DNA of 64,000 nt from Polyodon spathula (Eukaryota > Chordata > Actinopteri > Acipenseriformes > Polyodontidae), in assembly GCF_017654505.1 (NCBI RefSeq), contig NC_054572.1, positions 593,364 to 657,363 on the forward strand. The letters are read 5' to 3'. Position numbers and translations under genes: made by a program. Numbering within the stretch: position 1 is the stretch's first letter; every line of letters starts with the position of its first letter. The notes below the pieces were generated by a model that had not been told where the DNA came from, ran no database searches, and worked only from the letters and a program-made list of their open reading frames with translations. Positions 1 to 12,730 of the stretch are shown one piece after another.

Positions 1-3000
1 AGGCAGATCGAAGCGATGTACGGTACGCTGAGGTTATTTACCGGGCTGCTGAAGTAACGTTACTAATTTATCTTCAACACTTCCTGTGCAAGAACAATCA
101 GAAGATTATATTGAATTAACCCTTCTGTCTCTAGCCCTGTACAATGCAGTCTATTCTCAAGTCATTACAGCAATCAGTCATCACCCTGCACTTTAATATT
201 GTGAAACTCTCCATGCCTGGCTTCCCAGCACTTAAATAATGAGCACCAGTCTAAACACTCCAGTCTCAGCTCTCCTTCACCGTGGATTGTAATACTGTAT
301 AACGGGAAATCTTGGTAGATTTTGACGTTTTTTTAATTGAATTGTTTATTTAATTCTACTTTTAATATCAAAAACATTCAAATACATGTTTACTTAATAA
401 AATCAGTCTTCTAAAACAGTATCTCATACAGTAACTTGTTATAGAATCTACAATGTCACTGCAGCAGCAACTCGGAGAACAACAAAGAAGTTATAAGTAT
501 GATACTTATGAGTATCATAATAAGCGCTTAAACACTCCAATTATTAGCATGTTGTTAATGCATAATTGAGTCTGATTTCTCCACCCTTTGTTATTAAACT
601 GGAGGTGAGAAAATCATCTGCAGTGATGTATTATAACCTTTCATGAATCCTAATACTGACAGCATTAAAATAATACTGGAGTCCCCTTCCCCCTAACGAC
701 GGCTGTGCAGAAATCAGGAGAGAAAGAGAGAGAGAGAGAGAGAGAGATCGATCAGCAGGTGGCTGAAGGGAATGGACAGAACAGGACAGTACAGGACTTC
801 TCAACAAGTGAGTGAGAGACACACTGACTGGACCTTTTAATTAGAGACAAAGCTTTTAAGAAGCAGTACGTCATGTGGTAACGTCTTATGCACTTTGTTA
901 ATGCCGAATGTTGTAATCGGTTTCTTGGCTCTAGGGAGTCATAACTTTCGCTCCCCATTCCTGTTTGACTGATGTCTTTGTTTCACTTATTGTATGCAAT
1001 AGAAATAAACAGTCTCAGTGATCTATGCATGACAAGGCAAGGGAACAGCAGTTACAGTGGGAGCTTCTTTTCTTACATCACAATATCTATATGTGTAAAC
1101 TGGTCAGTTATTGTCCGACTACACCACTCTCGAATTTAATTGGAGATATGTTTTAGAATAACGGATTATGATCCATTTGTTTAGATTGAAGGAGGACCCA
1201 AGACCACTGTCACCATGTACCACACACATTAAATCTTCTTGTTTCTCTCTCATGTGTGTCTGGTCTGGTCTGGGGGGAGTCGGGGGCGGGGTGGCCTATT
1301 AATCCAAATAAAGTAACTTGTGTTGGCACACCCTTTGGCGTTATTGTTCATCATTTTTGAGGATTCTCTTGCCTCTAATTAAAATTAGCGTAGTTAGATG
1401 ACAAATACTTATTGGACTGCCCACACTTGTCTAAGGAGGTGTTACATATGAAAATATGTTCCCATCTCCTGTTGAGGAAGGCATGGATGTAAGCAATTGC
1501 TTGTGATTTCACGGTTTCAATTAGTTCATCACCTGCCATTTTTCCAAGCAGTGTACTCAAGGATGTACTGAAGGATGCCATAATTACTTCATCTGGATAA
1601 ACCACTATGCATCAAGTCAAGGACCCTTGCAAAACTTGCCAGTCAGTCAGTCAGTCACTAGTCCTCAATCCAGAACTAACTTACAGCCTACCAGAATACA
1701 AGTCTTAATTTCAGAATTTCATAGAACAAATGTTGTCATTTGTTTAGTGTCCAAGAGCAGTTTATGCAATACTGTTCTCAAAATTGGCAGCAACCCCTTG
1801 ACTGTTTTGTAACATTGGGAGTTAAAAATAGTCAGAAGCAGCATCTTATTTATTGATTTATTAATTTAGCTCAGCGAGTGGGAGGGTGTAAAAGAGAGGC
1901 TGAGAAAAAGACCCATCGTGTCAGTTCCTGCCTTCAGGAGGAGAGAGGGAGAAAGAAAAAAGAGAACTTTCGAGGGAGTGGGAGATACCCCACACCCAAC
2001 TGCAGTACCATAATTGTTTGGCTGTAGGGATGATGAGGATTGCTTTAATTAAAAGATAATTAGCACCAATGGGTGCTAAGTTGGTTTAGTGCCACCATGC
2101 CATGTCTTATTATCTAGCTCTGTTAAATACCCTATCAAGAGTAGCCACCATTGTCTGCAGGATGTCTAGGGGCTCTGTTAGGCAGGGGGTTCTCATAAGA
2201 AAGCCTCAGATCTGTGAAGCCTCAGCAAACACATATAACACAAACCCACCAAGACATCAGCCAGATGTATTCATATCTCTGCAAGGGCTTCTCCGGCTTC
2301 TTGACAGACCTGTGTTTTTCACTACCTCCCCACTTTACTCTTGCTGCTCCCTTCTTCCTCATCCATGTGGAAAACCAATATATGTGGAATATAAGCATCT
2401 AGGCATCAGCTGTATAGCTTTATACTAAGTCATTAGCAAAGCTTCCCGTGCAAAACAATACATGCCATGCTCTCGAATTCCACGTGGGCAGCTCAAGTCA
2501 AAGGCATGGGAATGAGGAGTAATACAGGTTTTGACAAATTTTGTAAAATGCCTTTTCTAATCTCTGCAGGAGGATGGGGAGGAGACAGTGAGGTGTAATG
2601 GTTAGATGCGAGAGGTGAGAGACTGGGAGGAGGCAGGATGGATTTGTACTTTGAGCTGAAAGACTATGCTGAGACAGAGCTTGCTCGTGGCTAGAGCTGA
2701 AAGATTGGTAGGAGGCAGTAAATGGTTTGTTGCAGGGAAATTCTCGATCGGATTGCAATCTGCTATAGCCAACAGGCGGTATTATTTAATCAGAGTTAAA
2801 CTCCATCGCCAGAGCCTTACGTTTCCTGGTTCAGATTGAGCGCAAGAAGCAGGTTTAGTGTCAGCATATTGGAGGGGCCTGGTGATCCATCAAGTTCACA
2901 CAGATCAATACTCTGTCCCCCTAATAAAAGAAGCAGGTGGCTGGCGTTTCAATGACCGCTGAATGTTATAAAAAGAACCATCCTATTTTGTTAAAAAGAA

Positions 3001-3930
3001 AAAGGCATTGCAGGGTCACTTGCTATTTAGCGTCTGTGTGTGATTTTACGTTGAGATCCTGACTGGATCTCAGGAACAGTTGGTAAGAATTAAAAAAAAA
3101 CTACAGAAATGTGCCAAGCCATTTTCTAGAAGCATTATTGTTCAGAATAGGAATGACCTGGGCTTGCTCCAGCCTTATGGTGTCTCTGCGGTATTATTAG
3201 AGGAAGCACAGGTACGTAGCTCATTTACTTTTAATAGTAATAAAATAAATAAAAAAAACATGTGGTTCTGTAAGGCTTGAAGGCTGGATTTGGGAGAGAG
3301 AGGCATTGCTGCTGGTGGGCGTTAACTAATTCTGTTTACTGAAATATAAAATCTGGCCTCACACACACCTCACATCCTCCGTCTCTCTGCATCTCTTGGA
3401 ATGAGTGGCAGAGAACGTCTGCTTTTAATAAATACATTAGAAGGCATGCCATTGCTGCCACGTTCACATTGTATCCAGTAGGTTGTGCTATAATCGGTCA
3501 TCCTCCTGTGCCGAGTGAGTTTCAATGCCCTAAACTTCTTGGGAGCCAGAATGCAGTTAATCAGTGGCCTCAACTCCTATTTTTAATTTGAACTCATGGG
3601 CACTAAAGAGGCATCAACAACTGAGTTACAAATGTTATTTGTATCTGTTCAGAACTGTGCAATGGAGCAGGCTTGGCACCAAGTGTGGTTTAAATGAATG
3701 TAAAGTGCTACTGCCTGAATCTGTTCAGATGGTAACTGGTCTGAAACAGGTGGTCTCTATCCCAGCTTTACTTGTCTCTGCAGAAGATGTCTATGCTGGA
3801 GACTGTCTGTTTAATGAGATCGAAAGCAGCTGGTGCCGGGGAAAAGCGAGTGTTTACTGCAGAGGGCACCGGCAGAGCCTGCAGTCATCCATCAGCCTCC
3901 GCGCTCAGGAGCTTAAAGAGCACAAGCATA

Positions 3931-4400
3931 CACACTGAGAGCAGGGCTGCACCCACCCACACACTGAGAGCAGGGCAAGAGGAGAGAGGGCTGCACCCAC
4001 CCACACACTGAGAGCAGGGCAAGAGGAAAGAGGGCTGCACCCACCCACACACACTGAGAGCAGGGCGAGAGGAGAGATGGCTGCACCCACCCACACACTG
4101 AGAGCAGGGCGAGAGGAGAGAGGGCTGCACCCACCCACACACACTGAGAGCAGGGCGAGAGGACAGAGGGATGCATACACACACACTGAGCAGGGCGAGA
4201 GGAGAGAGGGCTGCACCCACCCACACACACTGAGAGCAGGGTGAGAGGAGAGAGGGATGCACCCACCCACACACACTGAGAGCAGGGCGAGAGGAGAGAG
4301 GGCTGCACCCACCCACACACACTGAGAGCAGGGCGAGAGGAGAGAGGGATGCATACACACACACTGAGCAGGGCGAGAGGAGAGAGGGATGCACCCACCC
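3931..4400. repeat. Minisatellite, ~44-46 bp unit, about 11 copies
   Basis: A G/A-rich unit with core GAGAGCAGGGCGAGAGGAGA, followed by GGGCTGCACCCACCCACACA, is repeated head-to-tail about 11 times. Copies differ by point changes and by the number of CA dinucleotides. Two copies carry a variant ending GATGCATACACACACAC. The minus strand has no stop in any of its three frames across the array, giving three overlapping Ser/Val/Cys/Pro-rich frames of 168-183 codons. This follows from the repeat unit and is not evidence of a gene. Confidence 0.93.
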
Positions 4401-7400
4401 ACACTTCTATTGACAGCAATGGTGATTACAAAGGAGGAGAGGAGAGCTGCACACACACAAACATGCGTTAACTCTTAATAAGGTCACTGCATCGACAGCT
4501 GTTATAGTATAACTAATGCCTCTTAACCTCTATAAAATACACAAAAGGTACTTAGTTAATGCATATATTTTTTGGAAAGAGAAAAGAAAAGAGTTTCTGT
4601 CCTCACTTTGTTGGTGAAAAAAATGTCCTCACTGATATAACAGAGGTACACAAATATCGCAAGTGTCGATATTGGAAACGCTTCATCTAATAACTAACCT
4701 GTGACGTACACGGTACAAACAGGTGTTTTCATTGAATATGCAATCGGAGCGTCTCAAGTTCTTATCAAGAAACATTAAATAATAACGATTTACTATCTTC
4801 AGCGCCTTGCAAAAACAAAGACGTGCGTTCCTCAAGCTTGCTCGAATCACTTTGTGGGCGTGCTCATTCCCTTCTATCCTCCCAGCATGGGCGGTAAACA
4901 ATAACACACACAATTACACACACGCAAAAACGTGGGCTGAATCAAACAGTACTGCAGATGTATCCCACGCACGATTAAACAGGGAGAAAGAGAAGGAAGA
5001 AGGTGAGTTTTAGACAGATTGAGGTGATCAAACGCAAATCTCCATGAGGGTTTAAATGAACATCACATGTCTTGTATCCCAAATTCATCCCGAAACTCTT
5101 TTTTTGTGCAGATAATCAGGTTTGCTTTTTCATTCCCTTTAATCCTAGTAAGCCCTGTAATCAGCTTAGCTATGATGGGCTGATAATGGAAACTGCCCCT
5201 TCACCCCACCAGCAGTGGTTCTGGAATCGCGGCATCCTGTCTCAGACACCAGCTCACTTGAAATCACTCACGATGTCAAAGCAGTGAAAAACCCTCCCTT
5301 TCCCCAGAAGTCTTTGTTCGATCCAAACACAGACCAGAGGGCACATTACCGAAGCATTATCCTGAATAGAATTTCAGTTTCTATGCCATTAGAAGCCATT
5401 CTACCTTTTATTGCAAGGACATTCGAAAAAAGAAAGTGCACAAAAATAAGTTCATGCATCAGTGCAAAGCTTGACCCCATTAAAAAAAAAAGAAGAAAAA
5501 ACAAAAACTGCTATAGTACTGGCAAGAGAGACCTAAATGAAGATTAGGGCAACACTATAGCCATTATAAAGAATAGCATCTGGCAGAGTTTAATTCAGGC
5601 CAGAGCTTATTTAAATGCTACTGAATTTTTCTCTTGCTGGTAAACCACTTTGCAGTTCTGTTTCCACCAATTTACTCCACCGTTTGTGATATGGGTTGAA
5701 AGGGTTAACAGCGCCTAGCCTGCAGTCACTATAGTGGTAACAATGAATCCGTGTGAGGATGATGATTTGAGGCGATCATTTCAGCAGCCTCGCTCATCTT
5801 GAATACAAACTGCTCCCGATTTAGCAAATCATTAGCGTTGACAAAAACAAGAGCCAGTCTGAACATACTTTCCCTGGGGGACTGTCTAAACCTGGTGTTA
5901 CGATCTAGGATCCCTGTGGAATCCTTGTGTTGTCACATGTTGTCACTGTTCCTGCTTATTGACTGCTCAAGGGACCATCTGAAAATGCTCTTACAGACTT
6001 TGCTCTATGAAATCCAATACAACAAAATTCTGCACCATGCTGATTTATGCAGAAGTCACTTCATGTCAGATTAACTAATGCCCCCGGCATGACTATCTCA
6101 GATTTATACCACATTTTAAATTCTATGTATATAAATTTTAAATGCACTAAATTCTAACTTAATATGTACAAGAGGAATCATTTCTCCAAACTCACATCAA
6201 GAAACCTCAGTTCATGCTACATATTAACTAGACTAAGTTCAACTGCCATTTGCTCTTCTGTGGTGTTTTGAAAATCTTAAAGCAAGGTCGCATGCTACCT
6301 TGGTCTTCCTCATGTAAAAATCAGGACCTCTGTAGTGATTTTCCCTGGATTCTAATGTGCTGCACCCTGTTTGGAAGGCCCTGCTTGTCTTGCTGTATTT
6401 TAATATTGCTAAGCACCAGCTCGCCACAAAGCATCAGCAGAGGAATGAGAAATGACTGCTATACTGTAGCATGCAATTAGTAGTTTGTTAATATAACCTG
6501 GAACTACTGGGGATTTCAAATCACATATTAATTGAGTTACTCTAGAGGTCTCTACATTACTTATATTAAGTTGCTCAGTAATATAAATCATTTCTTATAA
6601 TTTGCTTGTCCTCTACATGCATCATGCTATTTATCAGATTTCATTAGTTACAGCACCAACATAAGATCACACAAACGCAGAATAAATGAGAAGATACAGA
6701 CAGAGCATAGCAGAGTCTAATTCAGATATACTATATATATATATATTAGCATAGTTAATAGTACATAGCGCAATAATAACACACATTTTTTTGTGAATGA
6801 TTAATAATGTTAATTTCTAAATCATGCATAAAAGATCATTGAATAAAAACAAAAAAGAAAACCCACAGCAGCACTATTATTTTCTGTTGCTTAATAAGCT
6901 TATCAGAGGGCTGCTACTGAGTGTATTGAGAGTGTGTGTTTGGGGCTGGTCATAAAAGGGGCTCCCTATTGAAATTCAGGAACTATTAAACCTGTTGTGA
7001 AATTGCAGCCCAGCCCTTCATTATTTCTACACGTCTTCAGTCAATTAGCAGTTAAATGGCAGCTGCAGTCTGTCTACCAACAAATTAGCTTAGCGTTAAT
7101 AGACACGTATACCGATACAATAAATAGCATCTAGCTAGCAACCTCTTTAAATCATGCTCATAACTAAACTTAAAGCACTGGATTTCACAATAGAGACAGT
7201 AGACAGTAGTGTAAAAGCCCCCTGAGATGCCATTGCACCATATACTGGTCAATGGCATGATGCAGAACTAGCTCTTCACATATCTTGTTCATTACAAGCT
7301 GCCCTGCATCGCTTAAGCCTATAAGTGGAGTAACACCCTTTAGCCACGGTCTGCAGCGAATTAAGTTTGATTTAATAGAAGTTGTATGCTGGCTTTGCTA

Positions 7401-8523
7401 AGTGTGGTATAAGCAAAATTAAAACCACACAAGTAGCATGTCACACTGCAGAGCAGGAAGGAGCGTGTAATAAGTGTGTAATTACCACATGCTCTCTTGC
7501 TTTCACACTGCAACTGCTGTCTAATTGCATGGGAATTTACTTGTGACAGCATCACACAGATCACTTCCACATAATTGCACACTTATTCCATCAGTACCTT
7601 ATAAGAACAAGGACCATTGGTACTCAGCTAGTTATTACCATGTTTTTACATTGTTATGTATAATAAAGCATAGTGAAATAGCAGAAGCTTCAGAAACTGC
7701 ACAATCACTCTTCAGACTTAGCACTGGGATAGAGCTTTCCCTTATTTCAACAGTATGCATGCCATACAGCACCTGTTTATTATTGTTTCAACTGTTCTTT
7801 ATGGGTTTTTAATGTGTCCGTACCAGTCTTTGCAACTCTACTATTGTGAGAAGGGGGCATCCCAATGCTTCTTGAAAGATAATTAGCATTGTTGAGAGCG
7901 CACAGCTAATGCACACTGTATTTATATCTGTGAATGGCGTACCTTGTCAATACTCTGTGTCAAAGTCGTAATCATTACTATAGATTTTAAACGAAAGGTT
8001 CCTTTTCCACCTCGGCCAATTAAAAGAAGGAATTTTCCTTTCCTTGAACGGATGCCGATCAATCGCTAATTTGTCTCATCTGGTTTCATGAATGTAGATC
8101 TGAACAGACACTGTGACATATTGACCAGAGAAAGGTGGATCGTTGTTTGTTTCTCTTACTGTATTTAAGTCTGTCACCCCTTCATGTAATTTCTTGAACA
8201 AAGTGACTGTGATTCAACCGTTAGTGTTGTTGGTTGGTTCTAGATAGACAGTATTCGGCCACACCAATGAATGCGTTTCAGGAATGTACTAAGAACCCTT
8301 CTAACCTCTCTGCAACTGCGGGTAGCTCGGTAAAAACTTGCTAAGGTTATGAAATGCCAAGTTTCTAAAATGCTTTTCTAATTCCAGGTGATTTGCATGC
8401 ACATGGGTCTTATTCCCTCGTTACTATTGTTTTTGCAATGTGTTTGTGGAAGATGCAGGATTCAGACTGTAATTTAAGATATAGGATTCAATCCCGCCAC
8501 AAAACACGACGCAAATCACATTT

Positions 8524-8806
8524 GGCAACGCTTTACATTAAGTGGCTTAATTATTGTGTATTTACACAGTATTTAATAAATACATCTGTGATTACACATT
8601 ATTATGCAATTACAACCTACTTTTGTAAACATTTTTGCATAATATAACCCCAATCCTTTCCTGATACAATTGTGTACTTACATATATTGTGCAAAAAGAT
8701 TTACACATTACATTGTAAATATGCATGATAACATTATGTTTAAGCACACATGTATTTACTATGTAAATACACAGTAATTAGAGGCACTTCATGTAAAGTG
8801 TTAGCG
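8524..8806. mobile_element. Possible MITE-like element with ~45 bp terminal inverted repeats
   Basis: The left end (GGCAACGCTTTACATTAAGT, continuing to TGTGTATTTACACAG at about 8567) is matched in inverted orientation by the right end (about 8762-8806). The reverse complement of the right end begins CGCTAACACTTTACATGAAG and also runs into TGTGTATTTACATA. Arms are about 80% identical over about 45 bp. The interior is AT-rich with no coding capacity. Size (~283 bp) and structure fit a non-autonomous DNA transposon. I could not fix a target-site duplication with confidence, so the superfamily is unknown. Confidence 0.55.
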
Positions 8807-11204
8807 TTTGTAAATACATTACTATAAAAAAAAAAACCTTAATAAAAAGTTGTGACCATATTTGGGTAGCAGGGTCAGTAATTCAAATACAGCTGGGTCA
8901 AAACCAGCACAGTTCCTATTGAATTCATATAATGCAAGCATCATTTCAAGAAACCGTCACTACTTATATTGGTGATATTGTTAAAGTGTGCTTATTCATC
9001 ATGAATTTTAGATATAGGGCTTGTCAATCCATCCAACTGTGTCACACTTAATTACTACTTCATTTAAATGGGATAGCAAAACCTATGCCCTTTTATATGC
9101 AAGTACATTTGAATTATAGACACACCATAAGTGTTAAGTAAGAAAGCTAGCAGTTAGTAGTTAGTCACCTGTTCACACACACATACAGAGGCTCAACATA
9201 GCCTCAGCTTCAGCTTCTAGACATGAAGATGCTGGCTGACCAAGAACGAAGCACAGCTCGGGGGTGCAAGGGTGAAGGGGTTTACTACAGCAATTACTGG
9301 ACTCTCATCTGAAAGCTCAGGGGGTGGTGAATGCGGTTCAACGCTGGCCATGGTAATTGAAGTATTTCGCAGCACTTCACCCACAGGACCTCAAAACCCC
9401 ATGCATTTCATAACCTGCTGTGACATGGCTCATAAAATATAAATAGCAAGTCGATTCCCAACTCCCATGAAACATTTATCACGGCATATTTTTAACCTAA
9501 AAGCCTGCATAATGATGTGTTTATTACTTCGTTCAATAATAACTGTATAACTGATTAATGGAATAAAGCCGGATGAAATAATTAACAATAACAGACAAGC
9601 AAGCATTGGTTGTTTTGTATAAACAAGACTATAGGCAGTAACAGTGCACACAGCTGGCCCTTTCCCCTTTCTTTTTCTTTCCTAAATGCCCTGATGACCC
9701 AAGAGACATTTAAAACTATCCATTTTATCTGTGTGTTTTATGTAATCTGCAAGTAAAGAGCTATAACGAACACATTTCATTAGGGACAGAGGCATGGGGA
9801 GGAATTCTAAATGGGATCCGGTGACCTCAGTGGGAGGAGAGAAAAAAAAAAGAGAGAGAGAGAATCCATCACCATTCAAGTGAAGATGCCTCGCTCGGCT
9901 TCTCAGCTCTAATTGGGCTTTAATTGAACGTCTAGCTGCTCCACAATTGACAAATTAATTAAGCAATGTTTGTTAAAAACATAACACGCAGAAGTATTCA
10001 GACATTGGCAGGCAGGTGTCTTTACATCACTGCAGGGGTAGGTGGGTTTGTGTCTGCAAGCCACAGCAGTGTACTGTGTTCTTCTGTCTGCCACTTTAAT
10101 AATGTGCACTGGTCTGGACTCTCCTTTCTCAGCTCTCCAGTACTGTTCAACGTGCATTTGCAACCGAGTGAGAAATAATGCATGGGACAAAAATTCTTTA
10201 ACAGAACAGTGAGAACCCGTTCTTGAAGAGCACTTCCCTGTCTATCCAGCCATAAAGAACAGCAGGAGACCGAGATCTGTGGGCACTGGGTGGGAAATAT
10301 ATTATTTAACACGCCAAGCACAGCTCCTGGCGATACATTTCTAGCCACTTTGCGTTTAAAGCTGCTCATAACACCTCCGCGTCTCATCCTAACAGCTCGT
10401 GAAATGATTCCAGGGAACCTCTTATAGGCTGGTGGGGTTATTACAATAGAATCGTGTAGGCTGACTGGGAACTGTTTGATGGATGTCAGAAATCAGGTGG
10501 AAATATGACACTTTGTAAATGAGGCTGGAAGCAGAGTTTTCACCTCCGACGGCAAGGGAAACAATTTCAAGCATATTCAGCCTGTCAATATTTAAAATCG
10601 GTTGTCATTTGTGATAAGAGTCTACGAGGTGAGAACTGAACATCCATTATACTCACAGCAGGTAGGTTTTGCTATACAAAATGCAAAGGGGTTCAACGAA
10701 TAGGAAAACACATTATATTTCTATCTATCTATATATTCCATCTCTGCATGTTGAATTATACATTGAAATTTGGCAACTCTATATATAAATGTGTAGATTT
10801 AACATCTAGTGTGCTTCTCAACCTGTCTGTTTATTTATATATATATACACATCTAGATTTTATACATGCAGACAGTTTGCATTTTACCCTACATTTAAAA
10901 GGTGCATTCAATCACTTAACCCTAGCTTATTGACAATATTATGTCCACATGCAACAGCAAGTAAAACTGTTCAGTAAGTCTGCTCAGTGTATCTATTCGT
11001 GTAACAAATGAACAACAACAGATAAGCTCCACTTGTAAATTATTAGACATGCTCTTGTGAAGGTCTTAAATAGGAAAGGGGGGTCATGATGATTAATGAT
11101 TGTTATTACTAACGGGATAATTATGTTTCACTCAACTTCACAGATTCCATCCAAACTACATATTCTTGGCATCAATTCAAATTCAAATTCGAATTTCTAA
11201 TCTT

Positions 11205-11245
<41 letters not shown>

Positions 11246-12240
11246 TCATATTTTTGTCTGCAGTCATGGGAGAGTTTCTTGGTTGATCATGCGTTATCTG
11301 GTCTGGTAATCATTTGCAGAGCTGTCTTTATTGCATGGAATTAGTTCCACAACACTACAGCTACTTTTCTCAAATCATTTGCTACAGCTTGGACAAACTT
11401 GTGGAGGCTTAACTTTGATGTCCTTGAATATATTTCTAACAAAACAAAAACATGAAACACGGTTTTCCAGGAATGGGTTACCTAGTCATGTTGTTGATGC
11501 TAAATCACTGGGATCCTGCTAAAGCCAAACTTGACAAAGTTTTGAGATCAATCAGCTACTAGGAATCGGACGAGCACAGATGGGCTGAACGTCCTCCCCT
11601 TGTTTGTAAATGTTCTGTTGTTATGTTCTTACAGTTATATCCAACTGGGTTTGGTACTGTAATGTAGACTAACTACTGTCCAGAAAGGCTCAAATTGAGA
11701 CTTGGCGACCTAAACCAGATTCCAAATCAGGACTTCTGAATTAAAAGGCTTTGTTATAAAGCTACTGAGTCACCTAGCCCTTCAGCAACCAGTGGAAGTG
11801 TAGCGATTTAAAGTACGGACGAAGACGACAAATGTTGTCATCTTGTTTGGTTTCACTTTTGTTAATTCTTTCAATCACATCCTGGTGACTTTTTAATGCT
11901 CCCCTGTGACCTACATGAAATATAGCTTTCTGAATCATGTCTAGATTTAGTACACCGGAGTGTGGTCAGCTACAGTTAAGATGTAACATAGGATGTTAAG
12001 ATCAATAAGGAATCTTCTTTATTTCTCAGGGATCAGCATGGTGCAATGGGAGAGGTTAATAGGGTTATGCTCCAATGTACCAAAAGACACAGTTGTGTTT
12101 ATTCAACATTTCATGAGCTCTAAAATATTGTTTCAAGTACTGTTTCATTTTAAGTACTGGCGCTGTCAACGGTTTGCATTCAGTTTTGTCACCACATGCC
12201 TCAAATGCTTAGAAAATCCTTACTTGCCAAATTTTAACCA

Positions 12241-12266
12241 AATCTTTTCTGTCTCTTCCTTTTAAG
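12241..12266 (+). promoter_or_regulatory. Candidate 3' splice acceptor for the lrrn2 coding exon
   Basis: A long pyrimidine tract (TCTTTTCTGTCTCTTCCTTT) ends in TTTAAG at 12266. If used, the exon would begin at 12267 and carry about 480 nt of 5' UTR before the start codon, including a tiny upstream frame (ATG TGC TGT GAG TGA). LRRN genes usually have untranslated 5' exons spliced to one coding exon, so an acceptor is expected near here. Transcript data would be needed to confirm which one is used. Confidence 0.35.
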
Positions 12267-12730
12267 ATGTGCTGTGAGTGAAGGTCGCCTCGTCTTCTGT
12301 CTTGCCGACTCCAGGATGTAAAAACGGAGAGAGAGCGCGCAAGCTGCAGGAAGGCGTGTGCGTGACACACTGGGTTACTCTGTTGGATTTCCATAGAAAT
12401 AGGAACAGTCTGGAAACTTTTTACAAACCTCGTCACATCACAAAAGAAGACCACTAGAATCATTGAGACAAGACCACGGAAGGTTCCCCTATATGTTACT
12501 CGTATCATTTATGTTAATGAATGTCAAGGGGATAAAAAAAAAAACAATAGAAAACAGAAAGTGAACAAAGAACCATCAGAACTGCAACAAAGAAAAGCAA
12601 AATATATATTATAGCAACATCCTAAACCATACTACAAATACCTAGAAGGTAGTGTTTTTTTTTTGTTTAAAGGTAGTGGCTTCTGATAGGGCAAGAAAAA
12701 TTAAACAATAAAAAAAAAATACCATTAAAA

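Larger units (their letters stand above)
1..12266. other. Intergenic / upstream region of lrrn2, no gene recognised
   Basis: No open frame in this stretch resembles a known protein family, and those present are short and low-complexity. It contains AT-rich DNA, a (GA)n tract near 721-747, a minisatellite (3931-4400), a short (AT)n tract at about 6730, an inverted-repeat element (8524-8806) and a poly-A run (about 11210-11241). Several blocks rich in TAAT/ATTA homeodomain-type cores (for example 6880-7080, 9900-9990 and 10490-10640) could be conserved enhancers of lrrn2, but that is only a guess from base composition. Untranslated first exons of lrrn2 may also lie here. Confidence 0.6.

Noticed and set aside
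3885..4456. Three long overlapping open frames on the minus strand rich in Ser, Val, Cys and Pro
   Set aside because: They lie within and just beside the minisatellite and are open only because the repeat unit lacks stops; all three frames are open at once and no domain is present.
12209..12508. 99-codon minus-strand frame upstream of lrrn2
   Set aside because: No recognisable family, and it overlaps the probable lrrn2 5' UTR in antisense. Length is within chance expectation.
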